Assembly (NCBI GenBank): GCA_937924995.1
Contig: CALEXY010000019.1
Span: 1-64,000, forward strand
Reading direction: 5' to 3'
Length of the DNA stretch: 64,000 nt
Origin: an uncultured Candidatus Saccharibacteria bacterium
GTDB lineage: Bacteria > Patescibacteriota > Saccharimonadia > Saccharimonadales > Saccharimonadaceae
Position 1 is the first letter of the stretch; each line of letters begins with the position of its first letter. The position numbers and the translations under genes were made by a program. This document shows positions 36,866 through 48,060 of this stretch, in pieces. The notes under the pieces were generated by a model, which worked only from the letters and a program-made list of their open reading frames with translations, ran no database searches and was not told where the DNA came from.

Positions 36866-36874
36866 ATTTTAGCA
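36866..36874 (-). promoter_or_regulatory. Extended -10 promoter of the 36822-35077 gene
   Basis: TGC-TAAAAT in TTATGCTAAAAT context. This gene has a leader and a ribosome site, unlike the leaderless genes. Confidence 0.55.
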
Positions 36875-36915
36875 TAAGTTTAATCAGAATGAGGCAAGAA
36901 AAATCCCTCAAACAA

Positions 36916-36942
36916 AAAATCTCCACTCGAAGTGGAGATTTT
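36916..36942. terminator. Terminator after the LPXTG protein gene
   Basis: A perfect 12-bp stem (AAAATCTCCACT with AGTGGAGATTTT) around a CGA loop, with A and T runs on both sides. Confidence 0.8.
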
Positions 36943-36957
36943 CTAAGAATCCGTCGA

Positions 36958-37437
36958 TTAGGCGACAGATTTTTTGCGATTGAGATTCAAACAAACGAGG
37001 TAAACGGCTACACCAGCGAGAATAGCGGTGAAGACGAGGTCTTCTGGACCAGTACTTGGGAGGTCAGAAGCGGCCTTAGTAGTGCTAGTAGCGGTACCAT
37101 TGGCGGTATTTGACGTAGTGGTAGTTTTATTGTTTTGGTACTGATCAGCTGGAGAAGCGGTAGAAATCTTATTATTTTGACCTTGATTATTGGTCTTTTC
37201 AGATGACTTAGCTTCAGTTTTGGCCTCAGTCTTATTTTCTGCCTTAGTCTCGGTCTTATTAGTTTTTTCTTCCTTAGACTCTTCGGTAGCAGTGATTTCT
37301 TGTTGGCGGGACTTTTCAGCAGATTTGATAGCTGAAGTAATAATCCAAGCACCGAAAATCACTACGATAAAAGCGATGATGGTAGCGAAAACGATAATAC
37401 GAAAACGTTTAGCGCGGTTAGGTTGATTAGTTTGCAT
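36958..37437 (-). CDS. Small surface protein with N-terminal membrane segment and LPXTG sorting signal
   Basis: 159 residues. A membrane segment (about 14-36) is followed by a Lys/Glu/Thr/Asn-rich low-complexity stalk and then LPSTGPED, a hydrophobic helix and the basic tail NRKKSVA, the layout of a sortase substrate. Sortases cut LPXTG between Thr and Gly and attach the protein to the wall or a pilus; no sortase gene is in this window. The start is ATG 37437 with GGAG six bases upstream; the longer frame would start at a TTG. Having both an uncleaved-looking N-terminal helix and a sorting signal is unusual. Confidence 0.75.
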   Translation of the reverse strand: MQTNQPNRAKRFRIIVFATIIAFIVVIFGAWIITSAIKSAEKSRQQEITATEESKEEKTNKTETKAENKTEAKTEAKSSEKTNNQGQNNKISTASPADQYQNNKTTTTSNTANGTATSTTKAASDLPSTGPEDLVFTAILAGVAVYLVCLNLNRKKSVA

Positions 37438-37479
37438 GATAATCTCCAATTAACTCTATGATTTATATCAATTTGGCTC

Positions 37480-37488
37480 ATTATACCA
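37480..37488 (-). promoter_or_regulatory. Extended -10 promoter of the LPXTG protein gene
   Basis: TGG-TATAAT on the minus strand, about 42 bases before the ATG, giving a leader with a ribosome site. Confidence 0.55.
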
Positions 37489-37558
37489 CTTTTTATGTTT
37501 TTTGTAAATAGCTTAACCGTAATTATTAAGATTTTGCAAAAAAATGCTTATGGCAACA

Positions 37559-37588
37559 AAAAATCCCTGGCTAGAGCCAGAGATTTTT
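37559..37588. terminator. Terminator after the 38329-37598 gene
   Basis: The stem AAATC-c-CTGGCT with AGCCAG-a-GATTT and flanking A/T runs sits 10 bases after the stop codon. Confidence 0.75.
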
Positions 37589-37597
37589 CAGTAAAGT

Positions 37598-38329
37598 TTA
37601 CTCCCTATAGTGCTCTTCTTCTTCCTCATAATCTGGACATAGTCCGGGCAGAGTATATGCCCTGGATGGATCAATACCATACTCTGACCAATTAATCATG
37701 TGGTCGCGAAGAAGTTTGACTGAAATGTTTCTACTCAATTCAGATTTTAGCCAATCCCCAATTTGAGGCTTGGTCGCGCCGTGGCGCAGAAACCAGTTCA
37801 TGATAGTTTTCACACGGTCAACCGTAAGCTCAAAATAATCATCCACATATAGAAGCATACGCTTCTTATTCAGTAAATCTGTAACCGGCACACCCGCTTG
37901 AATTAATTTCTCGATATTCTTCCAACCATCATTGATCAGAAATTGACCAAGCAATAGATCAAGTGAAGCACCACGCTGAATAAACCAGGCGGCATTTTCG
38001 GTAACAAATTCTGAACCATGATAAATATCCGAGTAATCTTCCTGACCAAAAACCGTCATCAGCTTATTAATGTCAATGGAAATTCCCTGCTTTGTCAGTT
38101 CGTCGTAATTTTCGAAAAGAAGCTCTTTCGATAAGATCTTGGAAATATCGCGACCATAAAGTTCGCCATTCAGAAAAGATTTAAGAATCACCGTTAATGC
38201 GATCAAAGTATTTTTCTGATGCTTTCTGTTCGAAATTCGACCGAACACTTCAGCCAGCTCCACCGTTAGCGTCTCCTCAACGGAGCGACTTTTGCTGCCA
38301 GTTGTAGTTTTCTCATTCAAGTTTTTCAT
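37598..38329 (-). CDS. Unknown helical protein, possibly with degenerate ankyrin-type repeats
   Basis: 243 residues, soluble, no signal peptide. Several stretches of the type AAWFIQRGASLDLLL, NIEKLIQAGVPVTDLL and IMNWFLRHGATKPQI recur at about 32-residue spacing and resemble ankyrin-like helical repeats, which would suggest protein binding. It ends in an acidic YEEEEEHYRE tail. A strong AAGGAGGGGG ribosome site is adjacent to the ATG. The promoter ATGACA-17-TATAAT at 38407-38435 gives a leader of about 70 bases with short inverted repeats. Confidence 0.6.
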   Translation of the reverse strand: MKNLNEKTTTGSKSRSVEETLTVELAEVFGRISNRKHQKNTLIALTVILKSFLNGELYGRDISKILSKELLFENYDELTKQGISIDINKLMTVFGQEDYSDIYHGSEFVTENAAWFIQRGASLDLLLGQFLINDGWKNIEKLIQAGVPVTDLLNKKRMLLYVDDYFELTVDRVKTIMNWFLRHGATKPQIGDWLKSELSRNISVKLLRDHMINWSEYGIDPSRAYTLPGLCPDYEEEEEHYRE

Positions 38330-38406
38330 GCCCCCTCCTTATGAAGTCAAACTTTACCTTTTAAGGTACCCAATATTTTGCACTTAAGTAAAAACTTAAT
38401 GGGGTT

Positions 38407-38435
38407 ATTATACTCTATCTGGGGAATTTTGTCAT
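38407..38435 (-). promoter_or_regulatory. -35/-10 promoter of the 38329-37598 gene
   Basis: ATGACA, a 17-base spacer and TATAAT, read on the minus strand. Confidence 0.6.
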
Positions 38436-38529
38436 CAGGGGTGGAACAGATAGAGGATATTGGTCGTAATCAGAGCCTAAAAATCTGATGGTTTTTGGGG
38501 TAGTTTTCAGGGTAGTTTTAAAATGCTAA

Positions 38530-39834
<1,305 letters not shown>

Positions 39835-39926
39835 AACAGTGGGATTCTAGGAGAACTTAACCCCGACCTAGATTATAAGAGTAAGACTCTAGGAGAACCT
39901 AAGATTCCTGGACTAGGCGATAAATC

Positions 39927-39956
39927 AAAAATAGGTGCGAGATGGCACCTATTTTT
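39927..39956. terminator. Bidirectional terminator between eno and ligA
   Basis: A 12-bp stem, AAAAATAGGTGC with GCACCTATTTTT, around a GAGATG loop. Before it, 39845-39898 holds a direct repeat (CTAGGAGAACTTAA and CTAGGAGAACCTAA) of unknown meaning. Confidence 0.8.
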
Positions 39957-39975
39957 GTGTTTCAAATTTATGAGC

Positions 39976-43138
<3,163 letters not shown>

Positions 43139-43139
<1 letters not shown>

Positions 43140-44014
43140 CAAATATTATCCTTCGCGCGCTCGAGACGTTCGATGCGTTTTTCAATTGGTGGGTGGGTGC
43201 GGAAAAGTGAGTTGGTGCGACGCTTTTTGAGTGGATTATTGATAAACATTGCCTCAGTGGCGGTATTTTGACGACGCATTGGTTGACCGTGTTCATCCAG
43301 TTTCTTCAAGGCACTAATCAAACCATCTGGGTAATGGGTAATTTCAGCGGCCGACATATCGGCAAGATATTCTCGCTCACGCGAAATCGCCATCTGAGCA
43401 ATCGTGGCCACTAGGGGCGCCAAAATCGAAGTAAAAAGCAGCGCGATCACTCCGACCGGACTGTCTTGTTCGTCCCGGCGATTAGTATAGGAAATCATAC
43501 GAAGACCAATATCAGCAATGTAGCCCACCACACTTACCAAGGCAAAAGCCACCAAAGAAACGCGAATATCGTAATTTTTAATGTGAGAAATTTCGTGAGC
43601 TAGAACCCCGGTAAGTTCGTCCTTATCCATAATATTTAGCAGGCCAGTGGTCACCGCAACCTTAGCGTGCGCCGGATCGAGCCCGGTAGCAAAGGCATTC
43701 GGCGCCGGATCATCAATTACATAAATTTCTGGCATCGGCAGACCTGTGGTAATAGTGAGATTTTCTACAATATTATAAAGAGAACGGTAATCTTTTTTAG
43801 CGATAGGACGAGCACCAGTCATCGCCATAGCCATACTAGAAGACAAAAAGACCATGATACTGGCATAAATGATGGCCGAAACTAAAGTAAAAATAAAAAT
43901 ACTATTATCGCCGTAAACAGCCGCAAAAAGCGCCCCGATAAAACCAATAAAACCGACGAAGCCGGCAAGTATCAAAACGGTATTTCTTTTGTTAGCTGCA
44001 ATTTGAGAATACAT
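43139..44014 (-). CDS. htpX: Membrane zinc metalloprotease HtpX (M48)
   Basis: 291 residues. N-terminal membrane helices (about 14-34 and 38-60), the PMPEIYVIDDPAPNAFATG region, zinc motif HEISH (about residues 138-142) with the third ligand in the EREYLAD motif near 214, and two further hydrophobic stretches. HtpX cleaves damaged membrane proteins. I chose ATG 44014 because AAAGGGAAT lies directly upstream; the longer frame starts at a GTG without such a site. Pairing with lemA is common in bacteria. Confidence 0.95.
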
Positions 44015-44077
44015 ATTCCCTTTCTGACAATATCCAGTGGGTCGCCCCACTGGATATTAAATCGTCGTATTAATTGA

Positions 44078-44653
44078 TTAGAAAGAAACTTTTGGAGCTT
44101 CTTGAATCTTGGCATTTTCCTCTTCGGAAACGTTGTAGAATTCACGAGCTTTGTAACCAAACATGCCAGCGAAGATATTAGCTGGGAAGCGCACGATAAA
44201 TTCGTTATATTGGCGAACCGCACCGTTGTAATAGCGGCGAGAAGCCTGAATCTTATCTTCGGTATCTTCGAGCTGATCTTGCAAACGGATGAAGTTTTCG
44301 TTAGCCTTTAATTCTGGGTAACTTTCGGCAAGTGCGAAGATGTGGCTGAGGGCTGATTTCATTTCTTTTTCAGCGCCAGCAACTTCAGCTGGGGTAGAAG
44401 CGGTGAGGACGCTGGAACGAGCCTTCACGACAGCTTCGAGAGTTTCACTTTCGTGTTTGGTATAGCCCTTAACGGTTTCGATAAGGTTTGGGATGAGGTC
44501 AGCGCGGCGCTTCAATTGGACAAGAATGTCTGAGAAAGCATTATCGACGCGAACCTTGACGGTGACTACGTGGTTGTAAACAAAAATTGCATAGAGGGCA
44601 ACTAGGATTACAACTGCGATAACACCGATTAAAATCATTTGTAGTGTGTTCAT
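44078..44653 (-). CDS. lemA: LemA family protein
   Basis: 191 residues. One N-terminal membrane helix (about 4-24) is followed by the LemA helical domain with VKVRVDNAFSDILVQLKRRADLIPNLIETVKGY, ARRYYNGAVRQYN-like and FPANIFAGMFGY motifs. Function is unknown in bacteria; it is often coupled to HtpX. The start is ATG 44653 with AAGGAGT four bases upstream; the longer frame has no support. Promoter TGA-TATAAT lies at 44676. Confidence 0.93.
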   Translation of the reverse strand: MNTLQMILIGVIAVVILVALYAIFVYNHVVTVKVRVDNAFSDILVQLKRRADLIPNLIETVKGYTKHESETLEAVVKARSSVLTASTPAEVAGAEKEMKSALSHIFALAESYPELKANENFIRLQDQLEDTEDKIQASRRYYNGAVRQYNEFIVRFPANIFAGMFGYKAREFYNVSEEENAKIQEAPKVSF

Positions 44654-44675
44654 TTTACTCCTTGTTAATACTTTA

Positions 44676-44684
44676 ATTATATCA
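44676..44684 (-). promoter_or_regulatory. Extended -10 promoter of the lemA-htpX operon
   Basis: TGA-TATAAT on the minus strand, 22 bases before the ATG, with a ribosome site in the leader. Confidence 0.55.
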
Positions 44685-44720
44685 GAAATCGAAAAAGTGG
44701 TAAGCTTTTTAGACACAAAA

Positions 44721-44754
44721 TATCCCCACTAAAAGGGGGGTTTTAGTGGGGATA
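44721..44754 (-). terminator. Terminator of tRNA-Gly
   Basis: A perfect 14-bp stem (TATCCCCACTAAAA with TTTTAGTGGGGATA) around a six-base loop, followed on the minus strand by TTTTG. It starts 3 bases after the CCA end. Confidence 0.8.
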
Positions 44755-44757
44755 AAT

Positions 44758-44834
44758 TGGTGCGAGCTAAGAGACTCTAACTCTCGACCTCTTCCTTGGC
44801 AAGGAAGCGCTCTAAACAACTGAGCTAAGCTCGC
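44758..44834 (-). tRNA. tRNA-Gly (anticodon GCC)
   Basis: 77 bases with encoded CCA. Acceptor GCGAGCT with AGCTCGC, anticodon arm CTTCC-TTGCCAA-GGAAG. A TTGACT-16-TAAAAT promoter lies just upstream. Confidence 0.93.
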
Positions 44835-44845
44835 ATACTGTTTTA

Positions 44846-44873
44846 ATTTTACCGAAATCTAACATAAAGTCAA
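44846..44873 (-). promoter_or_regulatory. Promoter of tRNA-Gly
   Basis: TTGACT, a 16-base spacer and TAAAAT on the minus strand, with 11 bases from the -10 to the mature 5' end. Confidence 0.6.
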
Positions 44874-44960
44874 GTATTTAGGAAAAATTTGTAGATATAG
44901 ATTCCAATCTCACACCGAATCCCTATTTAGACTAATACTTTTACATTGCAGGTTTTTATC

Positions 44961-44988
44961 TTGTAATATTTTCCTAAAGTAATATAAT
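44961..44988 (+). promoter_or_regulatory. Promoter of the small RNA/small ORF unit
   Basis: TTGTAA, a 16-base spacer and TATAAT; transcription should start near 44995. Confidence 0.6.
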
Positions 44989-44994
44989 AGAGTT

Positions 44995-45101
44995 ATAAAT
45001 GATTCGTCTATCGAATTGGCGTCGTTATGGCGATACTTTCCAGATGAGTAATCTGCTGGATAGAAGACGTTTCGAAAAAAATAGCGCTTAGGCGCTTTTT
45101 T
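44995..45101 (+). ncRNA. Candidate small RNA, or mRNA for a 30-residue peptide
   Basis: A short unit from promoter to a terminator (AGCGC-TTAG-GCGCT plus T run, 45083-45101). CGTCTATC (45005-45012) can pair with GATA..GACG (45059-45069), and TCCAGAT (45039) with ATCTG-C-TGGA (45051), giving a compact fold. An ATG at 44999 opens a 30-residue basic ORF (starting MIRLSNWRRYGDTF) whose stop falls in the terminator loop. There is no ribosome site, but leaderless translation is common here, so both readings remain possible. Confidence 0.4.
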
Positions 45102-45108
45102 GATTGTT

Positions 45109-45714
45109 TTAGGTTTTTGTTAAAAAGTTAATATGTCTTTTAATAATACTCAAATACTCTTTATCTCCAGTCAAAGACCTATTAACTGAGCCTGCAACCA
45201 TATCAGCAAGTTGAATTAAAACATCATTCTTTGAATCACGGTATCTTATCTGTTTAATTGCATTTTTGGGAAGATTCTGCCTGAAAAATGTTTTTACATT
45301 ACGCTTATAAGACGATCCGCCTTCACCGTCAATTAAAACCCGTGCATTGGTCGATTCATCTAAGACTTGAGATATAGCCCTTAGTATCACTGTATTGTAT
45401 AAACTACTAGCATCCCTATTAGATGGGATATCCACATTAGTATTTGTTTTATCCACGACAGCGACCGATAATACAAAATTACAGCTATTGATTTCTGAAA
45501 GAAAGGCCTTCCTAATCTCTGGCGATGTCTTTCTAAATTTGAATTCATGATGAATTTTCCACTTTAATGTTTGCCTAAATCTTTCTATCTTTAAAGCGGT
45601 GGCTTCAGCATCATAATCAGTTAAAAATATCACAGCAACGATTACAAAATAACTGCTGGAACCTTTGTCCATTTTTAATCCCGGGTCACCTGAGTCGTCA
45701 ATCGCAATAATCAT
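45109..45714 (-). CDS. DUF3800 protein
   Basis: 201 residues. It begins MIIAIDDSGDPG, the DUF3800 hallmark with an Asp-rich first strand, and has a later DGEGG motif and a C-terminal RYRDSKNDVLIQLADMVAGS. The fold is thought to be RNase-H-like; members often lie in mobile or defence-related regions, but no activity is established. AT-rich codon use and its position inside a tRNA cluster (Gly, Leu, Cys) suggest horizontal acquisition. No ribosome site is obvious. Confidence 0.85.
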   Translation of the reverse strand: MIIAIDDSGDPGLKMDKGSSSYFVIVAVIFLTDYDAEATALKIERFRQTLKWKIHHEFKFRKTSPEIRKAFLSEINSCNFVLSVAVVDKTNTNVDIPSNRDASSLYNTVILRAISQVLDESTNARVLIDGEGGSSYKRNVKTFFRQNLPKNAIKQIRYRDSKNDVLIQLADMVAGSVNRSLTGDKEYLSIIKRHINFLTKT

Positions 45715-45741
45715 AATATCTAGCTTGCTTTTAAATAAAAA

Positions 45742-45763
45742 ATGACCGCTTTTTTGAGGTCAT
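45742..45763 (-). terminator. Terminator of tRNA-Leu(TAA)
   Basis: ATGACC and GGTCAT arms, followed on the minus strand by TTTTTTATTT. Confidence 0.65.
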
Positions 45764-45768
45764 CTTGT

Positions 45769-45853
45769 TGGTGCCCGAAATGGGACTTGAACCCATATGG
45801 ATTTCTCCATTCGATTTTAAGTCGAACGCGTATACCAATTCCGCCATTCGGGC
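45769..45853 (-). tRNA. tRNA-Leu (anticodon TAA)
   Basis: 85 bases with CCA. Acceptor GCCCGAA with TTCGGGC, anticodon arm TTCGA-CTTAAAA-TCGAA, variable arm, T loop TTCAAGT. TATAAT lies 8 bases upstream of the mature 5' end. Confidence 0.93.
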
Positions 45854-45861
45854 TTAGAGAT

Positions 45862-45867
45862 ATTATA
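45862..45867 (-). promoter_or_regulatory. -10 box of tRNA-Leu(TAA)
   Basis: TATAAT preceded by TAG on the minus strand. Confidence 0.5.
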
Positions 45868-45919
45868 CTACCAAAGTCGTGGCTTTTTCTAAAAAATTGC
45901 CGCATCTACTTCGATAAAT

Positions 45920-45993
45920 TGGAGGCACCGACCGGAATTGAACCGGTGTACACGGTTTTGCAGACCGCTGCGTAACCACTCCGCCACAGTGCC
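45920..45993 (-). tRNA. tRNA-Cys (anticodon GCA)
   Basis: 74 bases with CCA. Acceptor GGCACTG with CGGTGCC, anticodon loop CTGCAAA, T arm ACCGG-TTCAATT-CCGGT. Confidence 0.93.
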
Positions 45994-46001
45994 ATAGAGA
46001 T

Positions 46002-46010
46002 ATTTTAGCA
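46002..46010 (-). promoter_or_regulatory. Extended -10 promoter of tRNA-Cys
   Basis: TGC-TAAAAT on the minus strand, 8 bases before the mature 5' end. Confidence 0.6.
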
Positions 46011-46019
46011 TAGACTAAT

Positions 46020-46141
46020 AAAAAATACACCAAACTCCCGAGGTGTATTTTATTTACAATATAGACATTAACTTCACACTCAACCTCCGAGGTGTTTTGT
46101 CTTCGAATTCAGACGTCTCTCAACTTCGCCCGAATTCTTAT
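46020..46141 (-). ncRNA. Candidate small RNA upstream of tRNA-Cys
   Basis: On the minus strand TTGACG-16-TATCAT (46148-46175, with TG before the -10) is followed after about 120 bases by a hairpin AATACACC/GGTGTATT (46024-46049) with a T run. Between them are GAATTC pairs and two related copies of ACACCTCGG, one in each half. No ORF or known RNA motif is recognised. Support is limited to promoter, terminator and repeats. Confidence 0.3.
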
Positions 46142-46435
46142 CTCTATGATATCATGCTTTTGCTTGTCGTCAACATTGACTTTTGAGATTTTTAATGTTT
46201 TTAGCATTGACATTTTAGAGTTGCAAAAATGATATTTTATAGTTTAACTTATTAGGGTTTAAAAAATTTTAGTGTTCGGTTTCTTATATTGCTGTTCGGT
46301 TTTACGGTTTTGTTCGGTTTTACCTCTGTTACTTGTTGTACATTTTCAGGAAATTAAAAACGCGTCTTTGTTTTTCCTTAGTTTTTAGCTTTGAGTTTTT
46401 TCTATAAAAAATAGCCGCTAGGACGACTATTTTAT
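46142..46435. other. AT-rich gene-free region with TGTTCGGTTT direct repeats
   Basis: Three TGTTCGGTTT copies begin at 46273, 46293 and 46311, the last two extended to TGTTCGGTTTTAC. A TTGACA box lies at 46207 with only a weak -10. At 46407-46434 a hairpin (AAATAG/CTATTT) is probably the hisS terminator. No DnaA boxes or ORFs are seen. Confidence 0.45.
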
Positions 46436-47755
46436 TTAAAATAATTTATTGAATTTTAGTTTAAATCGAAAGTTTTTTTGTTCACCAGTAGTAAGGTTTT
46501 TGATTTGATAAGTACGATTCTCGGCTTCGTTTTCACCGATAATGATAACATTTTCAGCAACCTTGGAAGCGTATTTGATTTTGTCACCAAGCTTTTTATC
46601 AAGTAGGCAAAGATCAGCACTAGCACCTTGATTAATCAAATGTGCGACCACTTGGTAGGCGTAGACGATTTCTGCGTCCGAGATAGGAACCACGCAGTAT
46701 TTGACCGGAGCGGACTGATAATTTTCCAAAAGATTATTGGCTGAGAGACAGTAGAATAGGCGGGTCAAGCCAATAGAGATGCCGACACCTGGGAATTTCT
46801 CCTCGGTATAATTCGAGGCGAGATTGTCATAGCGACCACCAGAACAGATGGAACCGAGATTTTTATATTCTGGAAGCAACGTTTCAAAGACCGTGCCAGT
46901 ATAATAATCAAGACCACGAATAATTAACATATCGGCAACCACGGACTGACCAATTCCCTGAGCTTCGAGAAGATTAAGTACTAAAAGTAATTCATTCACA
47001 CCGGTGGCGAAAGTTTCATTCTCGATACTGAGCGCGGCTAATTTTTCGGTAACTTCAGCACGCGGACCACGAATTTGAACGAATTGCAGCAATGTTTGGA
47101 CTTTCGACTCATCGGTAACTTGCTCGCGTAATTTTGCCTCAGTAACTTCGGCTGGAACTTTTTCAGCGTGATCGATAATACCGTAAATTTCAGAACTTTT
47201 TTCTGTGAGAGTTAAAGCCTCGAGGAGACCGGCCAGAATTTTACGATTCGAAAGACGGACCAAAATCGGGGTCTTTACGAATTGCGAAAGCGCGTGAAAA
47301 GCAGTAGCGACAACTTCGGCGTCATAACCGATTGGCAAAGTATTACGACCAATGATATCAGCGTCCATTTGATAAAATTCACGGAAGCGGCCTTTTTGCG
47401 CACGCTCACCACGAAAATTGCGACCAAATTGCGAAACACGAAATGGAAAAGCTAGATCATTTTGATGCTCGACCACGTATCGCGCTAGCGGCACCGTGTG
47501 ATCAAAACGCAAAGCCTGATCCGCATCGTCAGAAGTCTCGGCAGTTTTTACTACTTTGTAGATTTGCTTTTCAGTGTCACCGCCGGCCTTAGCGAGAAGG
47601 ATTTCCGTACGGTCAATCATCGGGGTTTCGATGTGATTGAAGCCATGGAGATGATAAACCTGCATAATTTGCGATTTTATTTGATCAAAAATGGCTTGCT
47701 CGCGAGGTAAAAGCTCTTGCATGCCAGAAATTGGGGCAGTATTTATCTTTTTCAT
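46436..47755 (-). CDS. hisS: Histidyl-tRNA synthetase
   Basis: 439 residues, a class II synthetase. Motif 2 (FRVSQFGRNFRGERAQKGRFREFYQMD), the histidine signature LIIRGLDYYTGTVFE and motif 3 (GVGISIGLTRLFY) are clear, with a C-terminal anticodon-binding domain. It charges tRNA-His. The ATG is exactly 6 bases after TGG-TATAAT, so a leaderless mRNA is predicted; this promoter is back to back with that of tRNA-Phe. Confidence 0.97.
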   Translation of the reverse strand: MKKINTAPISGMQELLPREQAIFDQIKSQIMQVYHLHGFNHIETPMIDRTEILLAKAGGDTEKQIYKVVKTAETSDDADQALRFDHTVPLARYVVEHQNDLAFPFRVSQFGRNFRGERAQKGRFREFYQMDADIIGRNTLPIGYDAEVVATAFHALSQFVKTPILVRLSNRKILAGLLEALTLTEKSSEIYGIIDHAEKVPAEVTEAKLREQVTDESKVQTLLQFVQIRGPRAEVTEKLAALSIENETFATGVNELLLVLNLLEAQGIGQSVVADMLIIRGLDYYTGTVFETLLPEYKNLGSICSGGRYDNLASNYTEEKFPGVGISIGLTRLFYCLSANNLLENYQSAPVKYCVVPISDAEIVYAYQVVAHLINQGASADLCLLDKKLGDKIKYASKVAENVIIIGENEAENRTYQIKNLTTGEQKNFRFKLKFNKLF

Positions 47756-47761
47756 ACTTTA

Positions 47762-47786
47762 ATTATACCACGCACTATGCTATAAT
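47762..47786. promoter_or_regulatory. Divergent extended -10 promoters of hisS and tRNA-Phe
   Basis: TGG-TATAAT on the minus strand (47762-47770) drives hisS, and TGC-TATAAT on the plus strand (47778-47786) drives tRNA-Phe. Only 7 bases separate them, so polymerases should compete. Confidence 0.65.
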
Positions 47787-47796
47787 TTAGGGAAGT

Positions 47797-47872
47797 GGTT
47801 CTGTAGCTCAGTTGGTAGAGCAGAGGCCTGAAGAGCCTTGTGTCACTGGTTCAAGTCCAGTCGGAACCACCA
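47797..47872 (+). tRNA. tRNA-Phe (anticodon GAA)
   Basis: 76 bases with CCA. Acceptor GGTTCTG with CGGAACC, D arm GCTC..GAGC, anticodon loop CTGAAGA, T arm ACTGG-TTCAAGT-CCAGT. Confidence 0.94.
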
Positions 47873-47905
47873 TTTTTATGTCAACGCGTTATAGTACCTG
47901 TCGAT

Positions 47906-47934
47906 TTGACATAACTTCTTTAATTTGATAATAT
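47906..47934 (+). promoter_or_regulatory. Promoter of a very short candidate RNA
   Basis: TTGACA, a 17-base spacer and TAATAT. The TTGACA is also the right arm of an inverted repeat TTATGTCAA/TTGACATAA that begins at 47876. Confidence 0.55.
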
Positions 47935-47940
47935 AAAAGC

Positions 47941-47992
47941 AATGAAGTTCCAGCACGGGGCAGTATGCTCCTACCGCAGGAACTTCCTTTTT
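47941..47992 (+). ncRNA. Candidate small RNA, about 52 nt, one long hairpin
   Basis: GAAGTTCC (47944-47951) pairs with GGAACTTC (47979-47986), and inside GGGGCA (47957) pairs with TGCTCC (47966), followed by CTTTTT. It starts right after a good promoter, so the whole transcript would be one terminator-like hairpin. It lies between tRNA-Phe and the DUF2974 gene, which has its own -10 box. Confidence 0.4.
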
Positions 47993-48060
47993 ATATACAA
48001 AAATACTCATATTTTACAGAATCATCATAAAAACTGTAAAATAGTATTAATATAATAACT

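Noticed and set aside
46142..46435. Replication origin in the AT-rich gap
   Set aside because: No DnaA boxes, dnaA, dnaN or other origin-linked genes are present; the three short repeats alone are not enough.
47943..48053. 36-residue ORF within the short hairpin RNA
   Set aside because: Its codons run through the terminator stem and T tract, so it would not be fully transcribed.
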